From: Pseudomonas plecoglossicida NBRC 103162 = DSM 15088
GTDB lineage: Bacteria > Pseudomonadota > Gammaproteobacteria > Pseudomonadales > Pseudomonadaceae
Reading direction: 5' to 3'
Length of the DNA: 64,000 nt
Assembly (NCBI RefSeq): GCF_000730665.1
Contig: NZ_BBIV01000025.1
Coordinates: 1 to 64,000 of the forward strand
A program made the translations under genes and the position numbers. The notes under the pieces are model-generated. The model did not search any database. It was not told the origin of the DNA and saw only the letters and a list, made by a program, of their open reading frames with translations. This document shows positions 1 through 8,939 of the stretch, piece after piece; positions within the stretch are counted from its first letter, which is position 1, and each line of letters begins with the position of its first letter.

Positions 1-40
1 GCTCGCGATGCGCCGCGGGCGGCGCTCGATCTCCCGGACA
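1..40. repeat. partial copy of GC-rich palindromic repeat
   Basis: The first ~35 bases match, with a 2-base gap, the right arm of the long palindrome at 4963-5190 (GCTCGCGATGCGCCGC, then GGCGCTCGATCTC). A shorter relative is at 58143-58184. The element is cut by the left window edge. It is an intergenic repeat family with no coding content seen. Confidence 0.65.
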
Positions 41-77
41 ACCCAAAAACCGCGCCGAGCGCTTCGCGCGTCCACCC

Positions 78-402
78 TCAAACCGGCAAGCTCTGATACG
101 CCATCTCATCCCCGGGGCTGCGGGCGAACTCGCGCTTGTACTCGCGGCTGAACTGCGAGGTGCTCTGGTAACCCACCCGGTGCGCCGCCTGCGCCACACC
201 CAGACCTTCGCCGATGAGCATCTGCTGCGCCTTGAGCAGCCGCAGGCGCTTGAGGTACTGCATCGGCGCCAGGTCGGTGCAGCGTTTGAAGTGCTCATGA
301 AACGTCGACACGCTCATGTTGGCACGTGCCGCCAGCACCTCGACGCTCAGCGGCTGGCTGTAGTGTTCGCGCAGGTGGGTGAGGGCAGCGGCCGAAATGG
401 TC
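78..402 (-). pseudogene. AraC-family regulator, C-terminal remnant
   Basis: About 107 codons read as the double helix-turn-helix domain of an AraC/XylS regulator: a first HTH around LSVEVLAARANMSVSTFHEH, a second around GVAQAAHRVGYQSTSQFSRE, and a short tail ending at 78. The upstream sensor domain typical of these proteins is missing. Reading this frame upstream reaches a stop codon a few codons before the domain, near 413. At about 397-402 the sequence passes, in a different frame, into an unrelated coding start (399-795). The simplest reading is a deletion that fused the 3' end of an AraC gene to the 5' end of its neighbour. It could be expressed from an internal ATG near 338, but a functional regulator is unlikely. 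Confidence 0.75.
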
Positions 403-795
403 GATGCCGATCACCGGCGTCACCTGCTGTGCGTCGATGCGTACTACCTGGCCCTTTTCGTGGGGCATGCCGATGCGCGCCAGGAGACTGCCGTCGTCCA
501 GCAGCAGGACCGTGCAGATGCCTTGCCCGTGCTTGTCGAGCAGCGGCACCAAGGGCAGATGGGCGGGCGGCCAGGCCGCGCGGAAAGCCTGGCGTTGCCG
601 ATCGTCGACACCCGGGCTGTTGATGGCCTGCAGCGCCTCCTGCCAGGCATCCAGCAGGTGGTCGGTGTGAGGCGCCTGGGGTTCTTCGAGGTCGTCCCAG
701 CCGTGTGCGCTCCCTTGCGCAACATAGCGATTGATGGCCTGGGCATAGGCGATGACAGCCTCCTGCCACTGCTGCTGGGGGTGTTGCTTGTCCAT
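399..795 (-). pseudogene. truncated N-terminal fragment of unknown protein
   Basis: An ATG at 795 has a good ribosome binding site (AAGGAG about 11 bases upstream) and opens about 130 codons with ordinary Pseudomonas codon use, beginning MDKQHPQQQWQEAV. The stretch LLLDDGSLLARIGMPHEKGQ resembles the first blade of a beta-propeller-like protein, but I do not recognise the family with confidence. Coherent sequence ends near codon 132 (…GIDHFGR), where the DNA becomes the AraC remnant in another frame. The fragment is therefore a 5' gene end cut by the same deletion. It is divergent from the exporter gene at 998. Confidence 0.5.
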
Positions 796-840
796 GGGCG
801 GATCGCGCTCCTTGTTCCGCTTGCTGTTCACACAAAGCGC

Positions 841-950
841 GCATGGTACCCGCAATCAGCCCGTGGTTGTGAGGCCAGGTATTGATGCGTACCATGCCGG
901 CATCCCTTCCAATAACCAAACCGTGCTCAGCGCGGCCGATACTTGGCCTC
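841..950. promoter_or_regulatory. two nested inverted repeats in a divergent promoter region
   Basis: The 200 bp between the truncated gene (ATG 795, minus) and the exporter gene (ATG 998, plus) holds a perfect 9-bp inverted repeat GCATGGTAC (841-849) / GTACCATGC (889-897) and a second, 11-of-12 repeat GAGGCCAGGTAT (871-882) / ATACTTGGCCTC (939-950). Such spaced dyads in a divergent promoter are typical regulator sites. No regulator can be assigned, and the neighbouring AraC gene is broken. Confidence 0.35.
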
Positions 951-997
951 CTGATGCGCGTCCTTTTGCCATGCCTGCGGAGAACGGAACTCAACCC

Positions 998-2197
998 ATG
1001 AACGGATCCATCCCCACCGACCTGCCGCCGACCGCAGGAAGCGGCAGCTGGCTGAGCGTGATCGCGCTGGCGCTGGCCGCCTTCATCTTCAACACCACCG
1101 AGTTCGTGCCGGTGGCGCTGCTCAGCGACATCGGCCGCAGTTTCGACATGAGCACCGCCCAGGTGGGCCTGATGCTGACCATCTACGCCTGGGTGGTGGC
1201 ACTGGCCTCGTTGCCGATGATGCTGTTCACGCGCAACGTCGAGCGGCGGCGCCTGCTGTTGTTCGTGTTCCTGGTGTTCATCCTCAGCCACCTGTTGTCG
1301 TGGCTGGCGCAGAGCTTCGCCATGCTGCTGCTCAGCCGCATCGGCATCGCCCTGGCGCATGCGGTGTTCTGGGCCATCACCGCCTCGCTGGCGGTACGCG
1401 TGGCGCCGCCGGGCCAGCAAGCGAAGGCACTGGGTTTGCTGGCGACCGGCACGACCCTGGCGATGGTGCTGGGTATCCCGCTGGGCCGGGTGGTGGGGGA
1501 GGCGCTGGGGTGGCGGGTGACGTTCCTCAGCATCGCCGGCGTGGCGCTGGCCACCATGCTGTGCCTGATGAAGTCGCTGCCGCTGCTGCCGAGCCAGAAC
1601 TCCGGTTCGCTGCGCAGCCTGCCGATCCTGTTCAAGCGTCCGGCGCTGGTGATCACCTATGCGTTGGTGACTTTGGTGATTACTGCGCAGTTCACCGCCT
1701 ACAGCTACATCGAGCCGTTCGCCCTGCACGTGGCGCAGATCGGCGGCGAGCGCACCACGCTGGTGCTGCTGCTGTTCGGTGGCGCCGGGGTGTTCGGCTC
1801 GCTGTTGTTCAGCCGCTACAGCGAGCGCTTCCCCCATGGTTTCCTGGTGGGCTCGATCGGTTTGTTGGCTGCCTGCATGCTGTTGCTGCTGCCGTTGTCC
1901 GGCAACTTCTACGCGTTTGCCGCATTGAGCATGTTCTGGGGGATCGCGATCCTGAGCTTCAGCCTGTCGCTGCAGTCCAAGACCCTGAAGCTGGCATCCG
2001 ATGCCACGGATGTGGCCATGGCGCTGTTTTCCGGGATCTACAACATCGGGATCGGGGGAGGGGCGTTGCTGGGGAGTATCGTCAGCAGCCAGATGGATGT
2101 GGCCAATATCGGCCTGGTCGGCGGCAGCGTGGCGGTGGCCGGGTTGCTGCTGGCAGTGGCCAGTAGCCGGCGCTTTCGTGAGGCGCTGGGTCGTTGA
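998..2197 (+). CDS. sotB: MFS sugar/drug efflux transporter, SotB family
   Basis: A 399-residue inner-membrane protein of the major facilitator superfamily, in the SotB/YdeA branch known for export of sugars such as arabinose and IPTG and of some drugs. About 12 hydrophobic segments are visible. The N-terminal segment FIFNTTEFVPVALLSDIG is the family hallmark. The loop after helix 2 is followed by a basic RNVERRRLL stretch, and the protein ends in SSRRFREALGR. I start it at ATG 998, behind GGAG at 979-982; an in-frame ATG at 971 lacks a ribosome site. Length matches SotB (about 396). Inverted repeats upstream suggest local control. The exact substrate cannot be read from sequence. Confidence 0.85.
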   Translation: MNGSIPTDLPPTAGSGSWLSVIALALAAFIFNTTEFVPVALLSDIGRSFDMSTAQVGLMLTIYAWVVALASLPMMLFTRNVERRRLLLFVFLVFILSHLLSWLAQSFAMLLLSRIGIALAHAVFWAITASLAVRVAPPGQQAKALGLLATGTTLAMVLGIPLGRVVGEALGWRVTFLSIAGVALATMLCLMKSLPLLPSQNSGSLRSLPILFKRPALVITYALVTLVITAQFTAYSYIEPFALHVAQIGGERTTLVLLLFGGAGVFGSLLFSRYSERFPHGFLVGSIGLLAACMLLLLPLSGNFYAFAALSMFWGIAILSFSLSLQSKTLKLASDATDVAMALFSGIYNIGIGGGALLGSIVSSQMDVANIGLVGGSVAVAGLLLAVASSRRFREALGR

Positions 2198-2203
2198 CCG
2201 ACC

Positions 2204-2672
2204 TCAGCCCAGCAACGCTGCCCAGGCCGACACCAGCAACAGCCCCGCCAAACGCCGGTTGAACCACAGCAACCGCCCCGGCGCCTGCAACCAGCGCGCA
2301 CTGCCCACCCCAAGCAACGCCCAGGCCGTCATGCACGGCAGTGCGATCAGCAGGAACACCAGCGCCAATTGCCACACCGGCAGCGAGGGCGCGGCGAACA
2401 CGCCGATCACCGCCACGGCCATCATCCACACTTTCGGGTTCACCACTTGCAGCGACGCCGCGCTGAAGGCATCGAACGGCTTGCCTGCGTCGACATCCAG
2501 CGGCTGCCCGGCGCTACGCAGGATGCGCCACGCCAGCCAGCTCAACCACAGCACGCCGGCCCAGCTCATCAACTGCTGGGCCAGCGGATGGCGCAGCAAC
2601 AACTCGCCAAGGCCGAGCCCGACCAGCAGCACCACCGCTGCCGCTGCCGCTGCGCCACAGCCCAGTCCCTGG
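2204..2672 (-). pseudogene. LysE-family amino acid exporter, N-terminally deleted
   Basis: The last ~155 codons of a LysE/RhtB-type exporter are intact: hydrophobic helices, AGVLWLSWLAWRILRSAG, the VNPKVWMMAVAV motif (normally NPK near the middle of the family) and the final helices ending SAWAALLG. The first helix and the conserved PGP motif are missing. Upstream, at about 2660-2672, the frame passes into the AraC-like gene at 2663-3195 in another register. This is a deletion joining the middle of a regulator gene to the middle of an exporter gene. Regulator-exporter pairs of this type are common in Pseudomonas, so one deletion inside a former pair would explain both remnants. Confidence 0.8.
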
Positions 2673-3195
2673 CCTGCTGTGCAGTCAGCGGCAGGCGCGG
2701 GTCGGGGTTGAGGCGCTTGCGCCAGTGCAGGTGGCGAGTCAGACAACTGATCAAGTCATCGGTGGTGGTTTGCCGGACGATGCGCAATTCCTCGCCATGC
2801 ACGGCCTGGAAAGCGCGGGCGGTGGCACCGGCCAGTTGCGGGTCATGGTGCAGCGGGTCGGCGATGCTGGGCAGGCTGTCGCTCGGCGCCTGCTCGAACA
2901 GCGCGCGCAGTTCGGCCTCCAGTCAGTGTGGCTGCAGATAGAGCGTCGAGTAGGTGAAGCCCTCTTCGGTGGGCGCATGGCCGTCGTGAATGTCACCCGG
3001 TTCGAGCGGGAACACATGCCCCGGCGTGCTGCGGTGGCGGACCCGGCGGCAATCGAACTGCTGCACGCCCTGTTCGGTGAAGCCGACCAGGAAGCTGTCG
3101 TGCCAGTGCGGGTCGTAGGCATGGCCGACGAAATGCGCACGCACCGACTCGATGCCGGTGACGGCGTCCTGCTTGAGGTCGATCCAGTTGCTCAT
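2663..3195 (-). pseudogene. AraC-family regulator with in-frame stop and lost DNA-binding domain
   Basis: ATG 3195 opens the cupin-like sensor domain of an AraC regulator (HWHDSFLVGFTEQGVQQF, then PGHVFPLEPGDIHDGHAP). After 90 codons a TGA at 2923-2925 interrupts YLQPH-stop-LEAEL, where the family normally has tryptophan, so one base change TGG to TGA explains it. The same frame then stays open and family-like for about 80 codons (LEAELRALFEQAPSDSLPSI … RLPLTAQQARDWA). It ends near 2670, where the HTH domain should begin and LysE sequence starts instead. Two independent lesions make it a clear pseudogene. Confidence 0.8.
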
Positions 3196-3253
3196 GACGG
3201 CGGGGCTGCAGTTGTACAGGGCAGTTCACCTTACCGCAGAGGGCGCGGTCGGT

Positions 3254-4153
3254 TTAGTACATTTGTGCAGGCTGCAGGGCGGCAAAGCGTTCGCGCAGCC
3301 ACAGGTGCAATTGCGAGACTGCAGGCGACAGCTGCTTGCGATGCGGGCAGACCAAGGTCACCGGCGTGAGTTCGCCAGGTTGATCGGCCAGCACCACCTC
3401 CAGTTCCCCGGCTGCCACGTTGGCGCTGACATCCAGCCACGACTTGTAGGCGATGCCTTCGCCCAGCAGGGCCCAGCGCCGGACCACATCGGCATCGTCG
3501 CTGAACAGCGGGCCGCTGACCTGTACCGTGCGGTTGCCCAGCCGCCATTTGTCATAGATTCGCCCCAACTGCAGGTACAGCAGGCAGGCATGCTGCTGCA
3601 GGTCATCCACGTGTTGCGGACGGCCATGGCGCGCCAGGTAGCCGGGCGAGGCCACCAGCACCCGGCGATTCCAGGGGGCCAAGGGCAGGGCGATGTAGTT
3701 GGCTTCTTCGTTGAGGCCGTAGCGTATGGCGACATCCACCGGGTCGCGGAACAGGTCGGCCACCTGGTCGGAGAGAAAGAAACGTAACGTCAGGTCAGGG
3801 TGCTCTCGGCGAAAATCGCTCAACCACGGCAGCAGGATGTTGCGCCCCAGGTCCGATGGCGCCGACACCTGCAGCGCGCCGCGCAGGGTGCTGTGCGCAC
3901 CGTGCAGGTTGTCGCGGCCCTGGCGCAGGCTTTCCAGTACGTTCAGCGCAGTCGGCAGGTACAGCTCGCCCTCGGCGGTCAGGCGCAGGCTGCGGGTGGT
4001 GCGGGCGAACAGGCGCACATCCAGGTCGCGTTCCAGGCGTTTGATCGCGGCGGCGACTTGCCCGGGCAGCAGGTCAGCCTCGTGGGCCGCGGCGGTGAAA
4101 CTGCCCAGAGCACTGCTGCGCACGAACAGTTCAAGGTCGGTGATACGGAGCAT
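3254..4153 (-). CDS. LysR-family transcriptional regulator
   Basis: A 299-residue LysR-type regulator. The N-terminal winged HTH covers roughly residues 1-60 (LELFVRSSALGSFTAAAHE) and is followed by the linker helix and a periplasmic-binding-like effector domain (LQVSAPSDLGRNILLPWLSDF). I start it at ATG 4153, which has GGAG six bases upstream; a GTG two codons earlier is also possible. It is divergent from the nitroreductase gene (ATG 4263), and a dyad TTTCAC-N7-GTGAAA sits at its start, so it probably controls itself and nfsB. The effector is unknown. Confidence 0.9.
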   Translation of the reverse strand: MLRITDLELFVRSSALGSFTAAAHEADLLPGQVAAAIKRLERDLDVRLFARTTRSLRLTAEGELYLPTALNVLESLRQGRDNLHGAHSTLRGALQVSAPSDLGRNILLPWLSDFRREHPDLTLRFFLSDQVADLFRDPVDVAIRYGLNEEANYIALPLAPWNRRVLVASPGYLARHGRPQHVDDLQQHACLLYLQLGRIYDKWRLGNRTVQVSGPLFSDDADVVRRWALLGEGIAYKSWLDVSANVAAGELEVVLADQPGELTPVTLVCPHRKQLSPAVSQLHLWLRERFAALQPAQMY

Positions 4154-4172
4154 TTTCACTCCAAGGGTGAAA
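4154..4172. promoter_or_regulatory. candidate LysR operator dyad
   Basis: TTTCAC (4154-4159), 7 bp, GTGAAA (4167-4172) forms a perfect dyad directly at the start of the LysR gene, overlapping its ribosome binding site and facing the nfsB promoter region. The size and T…A edges fit a LysR-type box; binding is inferred. Confidence 0.4.
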
Positions 4173-4262
4173 GTGTTCCTGCATTCTGCCGGTTTTTCTT
4201 ATTTGCAGGAAAGATACTATGCGGCACAAATCCGTATCGTCCCGTTCATTGGAGTTACCTGC

Positions 4263-4916
4263 ATGGATACCGTTTCCCTGGCCAAGCGCCGCTATACCAC
4301 CAAGGCTTACGATGCCGCCCGCAAGATTCCCCAGGCCACCATCGATGCCTTGCTCGAGCAGCTGCGCCACAGCCCGTCCTCGGTCAATTCGCAGCCCTGG
4401 CACTTCATCGTTGCCGACAGCCCGGAAGGCAAGGCGCGCCTGGCCAAGAGCACGGTCGAAGGGTATGGCTACAACACGCCGAAGATCCTCGATGCGTCCC
4501 ACGTCATCGTGTTCTGCACCCGCACCGAGATGACCGAGGCACATCTGGATGCCGTGCTGCAGCAGGAAGCGGCCGATGGACGTTTCCGTGACGAGCAGGC
4601 CCGCGCCGGGCAGAACCAGAGCCGTCGCCATTATGTGAACCTGCACCGCTTCGACCAGAAGGACTTGCAGCACTGGATGGAGAAGCAGACCTACCTGGCC
4701 CTTGGCACCGCGCTGCTTGGCGCCGCCGCCCACGGCCTGGATGCCACGCCGATCGAAGGGTTCGACAGCAAGATCATGGACGCCGAGCTGGGATTGCGTG
4801 AGCAGGGTTATACCAGCGTGGTGGTGTTGAGCCTGGGGTATCGCAGCGAGGCAGATTTCAATGCCGGGCTGAACAAGTCGCGTCTGCCGGCTGCGAAGGT
4901 GTTCACCTTCCTTTGA
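4263..4916 (+). CDS. nfsB: oxygen-insensitive NAD(P)H nitroreductase
   Basis: A 217-residue FMN-dependent nitroreductase of the NfsB/NfnB type, a cytosolic homodimer that reduces nitroaromatics and quinones by two electrons using NAD(P)H. Family signatures are the N-terminal AKRRYTTKAYD, the FMN-phosphate region SPSSVNSQPWHFIVA and the later EKQTYLALGTALLGAAAHG helix with DATPIEGFD. The length equals that of E. coli NfsB. ATG 4263 follows GGAG at the expected distance. It is divergent from a LysR gene that may regulate it. The 3' end is followed by a long palindrome rather than another gene. Confidence 0.93.
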   Translation: MDTVSLAKRRYTTKAYDAARKIPQATIDALLEQLRHSPSSVNSQPWHFIVADSPEGKARLAKSTVEGYGYNTPKILDASHVIVFCTRTEMTEAHLDAVLQQEAADGRFRDEQARAGQNQSRRHYVNLHRFDQKDLQHWMEKQTYLALGTALLGAAAHGLDATPIEGFDSKIMDAELGLREQGYTSVVVLSLGYRSEADFNAGLNKSRLPAAKVFTFL

Positions 4917-4962
4917 TTGGGGAGGGCGTGATGGTGCATGTCGTGATTGTAATGTTGTGATT

Positions 4963-5190
4963 GAGATCGAGCGCCGCCCGCGCGGCGCATCGCGAGCTGC
5001 GCTCGCTCCTACGTTTGTTTTCTGGCCAGTAACGCCTGCTGCACGCGCGCGCGACCGCCTTGTTTGTACGACGCCATATCGCGCCATGCGCCAAGGCGTT
5101 CGCGCGCAAATCCAACAGGCATAATTGGCCAACAACAAACGTAGGAGCGAGCGTAGCTCGCGATGCGCCGCGCGGGCGGCGCTCGATCTC
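4963..5190. repeat. ~230-bp long imperfect palindrome (REP/MITE-like)
   Basis: The outer 57 bp at 4963-5019 are repeated inverted at 5134-5190 with a single mismatch (near 4999). The pairing continues inward, imperfectly: TTTCTGGCCAGTAACGCCTG (from 5018) faces CAGGCATAATTGGCCAAC, and GCGCGCGACCGCCTTG faces CCAAGGCGTTCGCGCGC. The whole could fold into one ~110-bp stem. The element fills the 305-bp gap between nfsB and the cysteine desulfurase gene. Related fragments lie at 1-40 and 58143-58184. No open frame is credible inside. It may be a non-autonomous mobile repeat or a strong bidirectional terminator. Confidence 0.8.
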
Positions 5191-5221
5191 AAAACCACAA
5201 TAAATCCAGCGACAAGCCCTT

Positions 5222-6376
5222 TCACCACAAGGCAACAGAACCCGCCGCAACCACCCGCCCGAACACCTCGATCGCCTTGTCTACCTCCGCCTCGCTGGTA
5301 AACCGGCCGATACTGATGCGCACGCTCTTGCGCGCCCGCTGCTCCTCCAAACCCATCGCCAACAGCACGTGCGAGGCTGCGTTGCTCGCCGAATTGCACG
5401 CCGAAGTCGTCGACAACGCCAACTCGCTGGCCAGCGCCATGCTGTTGAACCCCGGCGCCTCGATGCACAGGTTGAGGGTATGGGGAATGCGCTGCCGCGG
5501 ACAGCCATTGAGGCTGACCCCAGGCAATGCCAGCAGACCTTCACGCAGCCTTCTGGCCAACTGCTCCAGCCGCTGGTGTTCGCTATCACCCGGCTGGCCG
5601 GCGAGGGCGAAAGCGCTGCCCATGCCGACGATCTGGTGGGTGGGCAGGGTACCGGAGCGCAGGCCGCGCTCATGGCCGCCACCGTGCATCTGCGCGCACA
5701 TCAGCTCACACGCACGTGGCCCGACGTACAACGCCCCGATGCCCTTGGGGCCATACACCTTGTGCGCCGAGAACGACATCAGGTCGACGGCCGTGCTCTG
5801 CAGGTCGATGGCCAGCTTGCCCACGGCCTGGGCCGCGTCCACGTGCATCAGGGCGCCGTGGGCGCGCACTCGCTCACCGATGGTGGCGAAATCGGTGACG
5901 GTACCCAGTTCGTTGTTGACCGCCATCAGCGACACCAGGCGGGTATCGGCACGCAATGCCGCCTGCACCGCATAGGGCTGGATCAGGCCGGCAGCGTCCG
6001 GTGCCAGGCGGGTGACTGCCCAGCCTTGGCGTTCCAGTTCGTTGACGGTATCGAGCACGGCCTTGTGTTCCAGCTGGCTGGTGATCAGGTGGCCCGGCTG
6101 GCCAATGCCCTGGGCGATGCCCTTGAGCGCGAGGTTGTTGGATTCGGTAGCGCCCGATGTCCATACCAGCTCATCGGCATGCGCGCCGACACGCTCGGCC
6201 ACCTGGCGGCGCGCCTGCTCGACCGAATCGCGGGCCGACTGGCCGTAGACGTGGCCACTGGAGGCAGGGTTGCCGAAGTTCACTTGGCGCCCCAGGCAGG
6301 TGAGCATGGTCTCGATGACCCGGTCGTCGACCGGAGTGGTGGCGGCGTAGTCGAAATAGAGCGGGGCGTTTGGCAT
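5222..6376 (-). CDS. cysteine desulfurase (IscS/NifS-like), orphan copy
   Basis: A 384-residue PLP enzyme of the class V aminotransferase fold that releases sulfur from cysteine as a protein persulfide. Key residues are visible: the N-terminal YFDYAATTPVD; GATESNN for PLP phosphate; His104 (QLEHKA); Asp180 (MHVDAAQ); the PLP lysine Lys206 (SFSAHKVYGPKG); and the persulfide cysteine Cys327 (STTSACNSAS). These are at almost the same positions as in IscS. No iscR, iscU or hscBA is adjacent, so it is a second, stand-alone desulfurase, about 20 residues shorter than IscS. The acceptor is unknown. Confidence 0.9.
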   Translation of the reverse strand: MPNAPLYFDYAATTPVDDRVIETMLTCLGRQVNFGNPASSGHVYGQSARDSVEQARRQVAERVGAHADELVWTSGATESNNLALKGIAQGIGQPGHLITSQLEHKAVLDTVNELERQGWAVTRLAPDAAGLIQPYAVQAALRADTRLVSLMAVNNELGTVTDFATIGERVRAHGALMHVDAAQAVGKLAIDLQSTAVDLMSFSAHKVYGPKGIGALYVGPRACELMCAQMHGGGHERGLRSGTLPTHQIVGMGSAFALAGQPGDSEHQRLEQLARRLREGLLALPGVSLNGCPRQRIPHTLNLCIEAPGFNSMALASELALSTTSACNSASNAASHVLLAMGLEEQRARKSVRISIGRFTSEAEVDKAIEVFGRVVAAGSVALW

Positions 6377-6538
6377 CGGGGCGGGTCCGTGGCTGTCGCC
6401 GTGGAGTCGGCGATCGTTGCAGCAAGCGTACCCGCCAGGGGGGAGATGATTTTGCCTTTCGTTCGGCTGAATGCCGCTGTTTGGAGAAAAAATTACTAAC
6501 CAAAGACTAGCTTGTAGAAATATTTTTCATTTCTGTCG

Positions 6539-7465
6539 TCATGCCGGTGTCAATGCCCGCTCTTCCTCTGCCACCACTCGCTCGCACAATTCGATGATCT
6601 GCTCGCGCATCCAGCGGTTGGCAGGGTCCTGGTCGGTGCTTTCGTGCCAGTAGAGGTGGGTTTCCAACGGCGGCACGTCCACCGGCAGCGGTTGATAGCG
6701 CAATTGATGACGGCGGGCGAAGCGTTCCGGCACGGTCATCGCCATGTCGGTCTGTTGCAGCACCTGGGAGGCCATCAGGTAATGCTGCGAACGCAAGGCG
6801 ACCTTGCGCTGCACGCCCATCTTGCCCAGGGCCAGATCGACATAGCCCAGGCCGTTGCGGCGGCTGGAGATATGGATGTGGGTCATGCCCAGGTAGTTGT
6901 CGAGGGTGAGCCTGGCGTCGGCCAGCGGGTGGCCTTGGCGCACGGCGCAGACGTAGCGGTCCTGCATCAGCTTGACGTGACGCACCTGCGGGTCGGTGTT
7001 CAGTGGCGCATCCACGGCGAAGTCCAGGCGGCCGGCGGCCAGTTCCTTGGTGGTTTCCCGACGCTTGCACAGGAAGCTTTCGATCAGCACCGCCGGGGCC
7101 AGGCGGCGCAGGCGCTGGAACAGCGGCGGGAGGATCACCGCCTCGGTGAGGTCGGTCATGCTGATGCGGAAGGTCTTGTTGGCCTGCTGCGGGTTGAAGA
7201 TGCGGCTTTCCTGAACCGAGGTGCGCAGCAGCGTCAGGGCATTGCGCACCGGGCCGATGATGTTCTGCGCCATGGGCGTGGGCACCATGCCTTGCGCCGT
7301 GCGCACGAACAGCGGGTCGTTGAAGGTTTCGCGCAGTCGCGACAGTGCGTTGGAGACCGCAGGCTGGGTGATGCCGACGATTTGCCCGGCGCGGGTCAAA
7401 TTGGCTTCGGTGTAGATCGCGTCGAAAACGATGAACAGGTTGAGGTCGACCTTGCTGAGGTTCAT
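6539..7465 (-). CDS. LysR-family regulator, divergent from acyl-CoA dehydrogenase
   Basis: A 308-residue LysR-type regulator. The HTH is near residues 1-65 (DLNLFIVFDAIYTEANLTRA, then GITQPAVSNALSRLR), in the NodD/PcpR-like style with the DPLFVRT motif. The effector domain includes FRISMTDLTEAVILPPLFQR. It starts at ATG 7465 and is divergent from the acyl-CoA dehydrogenase gene, with dyad sequences in the 138-bp shared promoter, so control of that gene is a reasonable inference. The effector is unknown. Confidence 0.9.
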   Translation of the reverse strand: MNLSKVDLNLFIVFDAIYTEANLTRAGQIVGITQPAVSNALSRLRETFNDPLFVRTAQGMVPTPMAQNIIGPVRNALTLLRTSVQESRIFNPQQANKTFRISMTDLTEAVILPPLFQRLRRLAPAVLIESFLCKRRETTKELAAGRLDFAVDAPLNTDPQVRHVKLMQDRYVCAVRQGHPLADARLTLDNYLGMTHIHISSRRNGLGYVDLALGKMGVQRKVALRSQHYLMASQVLQQTDMAMTVPERFARRHQLRYQPLPVDVPPLETHLYWHESTDQDPANRWMREQIIELCERVVAEEERALTPA

Positions 7466-7492
7466 GGCGCCGCTCTTTGTTGGAATTATTCG

Positions 7493-7513
7493 CCGATCAT
7501 ATATCGGTTATGA
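7493..7513. promoter_or_regulatory. candidate LysR-box dyads in divergent promoter
   Basis: Two overlapping short dyads are visible: CCGAT-N5-ATCGG (7493-7507) and TCAT-N9-ATGA (7497-7513). Both lie in an AT-rich patch between the LysR gene and the acyl-CoA dehydrogenase gene, the usual place for a LysR operator. Confidence 0.35.
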
Positions 7514-7603
7514 ATGTTTATACACGCGGAAAATAGACTAGGTGGATTGAGCGCGTCTGCTCTAGGCTCTGCCCATGTACTTCGAACCGTGAAGGTAGCC
7601 CCG

Positions 7604-8833
<1,230 letters not shown>

Positions 8834-8893
8834 TTTCTGCTGGCGCTGTTGCGGGACGGTGCAATGCCTGGCTCGCCAACCGCGACTCAACCA

Positions 8894-8931
8894 CCCTCTG
8901 TGTCTGCTGGAAAACCGGCTTTCACAGAGGG
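8894..8931. terminator. possible bidirectional terminator hairpin
   Basis: CCCTCTGTG (8894-8902) and CACAGAGGG (8923-8931) form a 9-bp perfect stem around a 20-base loop that can pair further (GCTGG/CCGGC). It lies between the convergent ends of the acyl-CoA dehydrogenase and SPFH genes. There is no good T-run, so confidence is modest. Confidence 0.4.
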
Positions 8932-8939
8932 CGCAGCGT

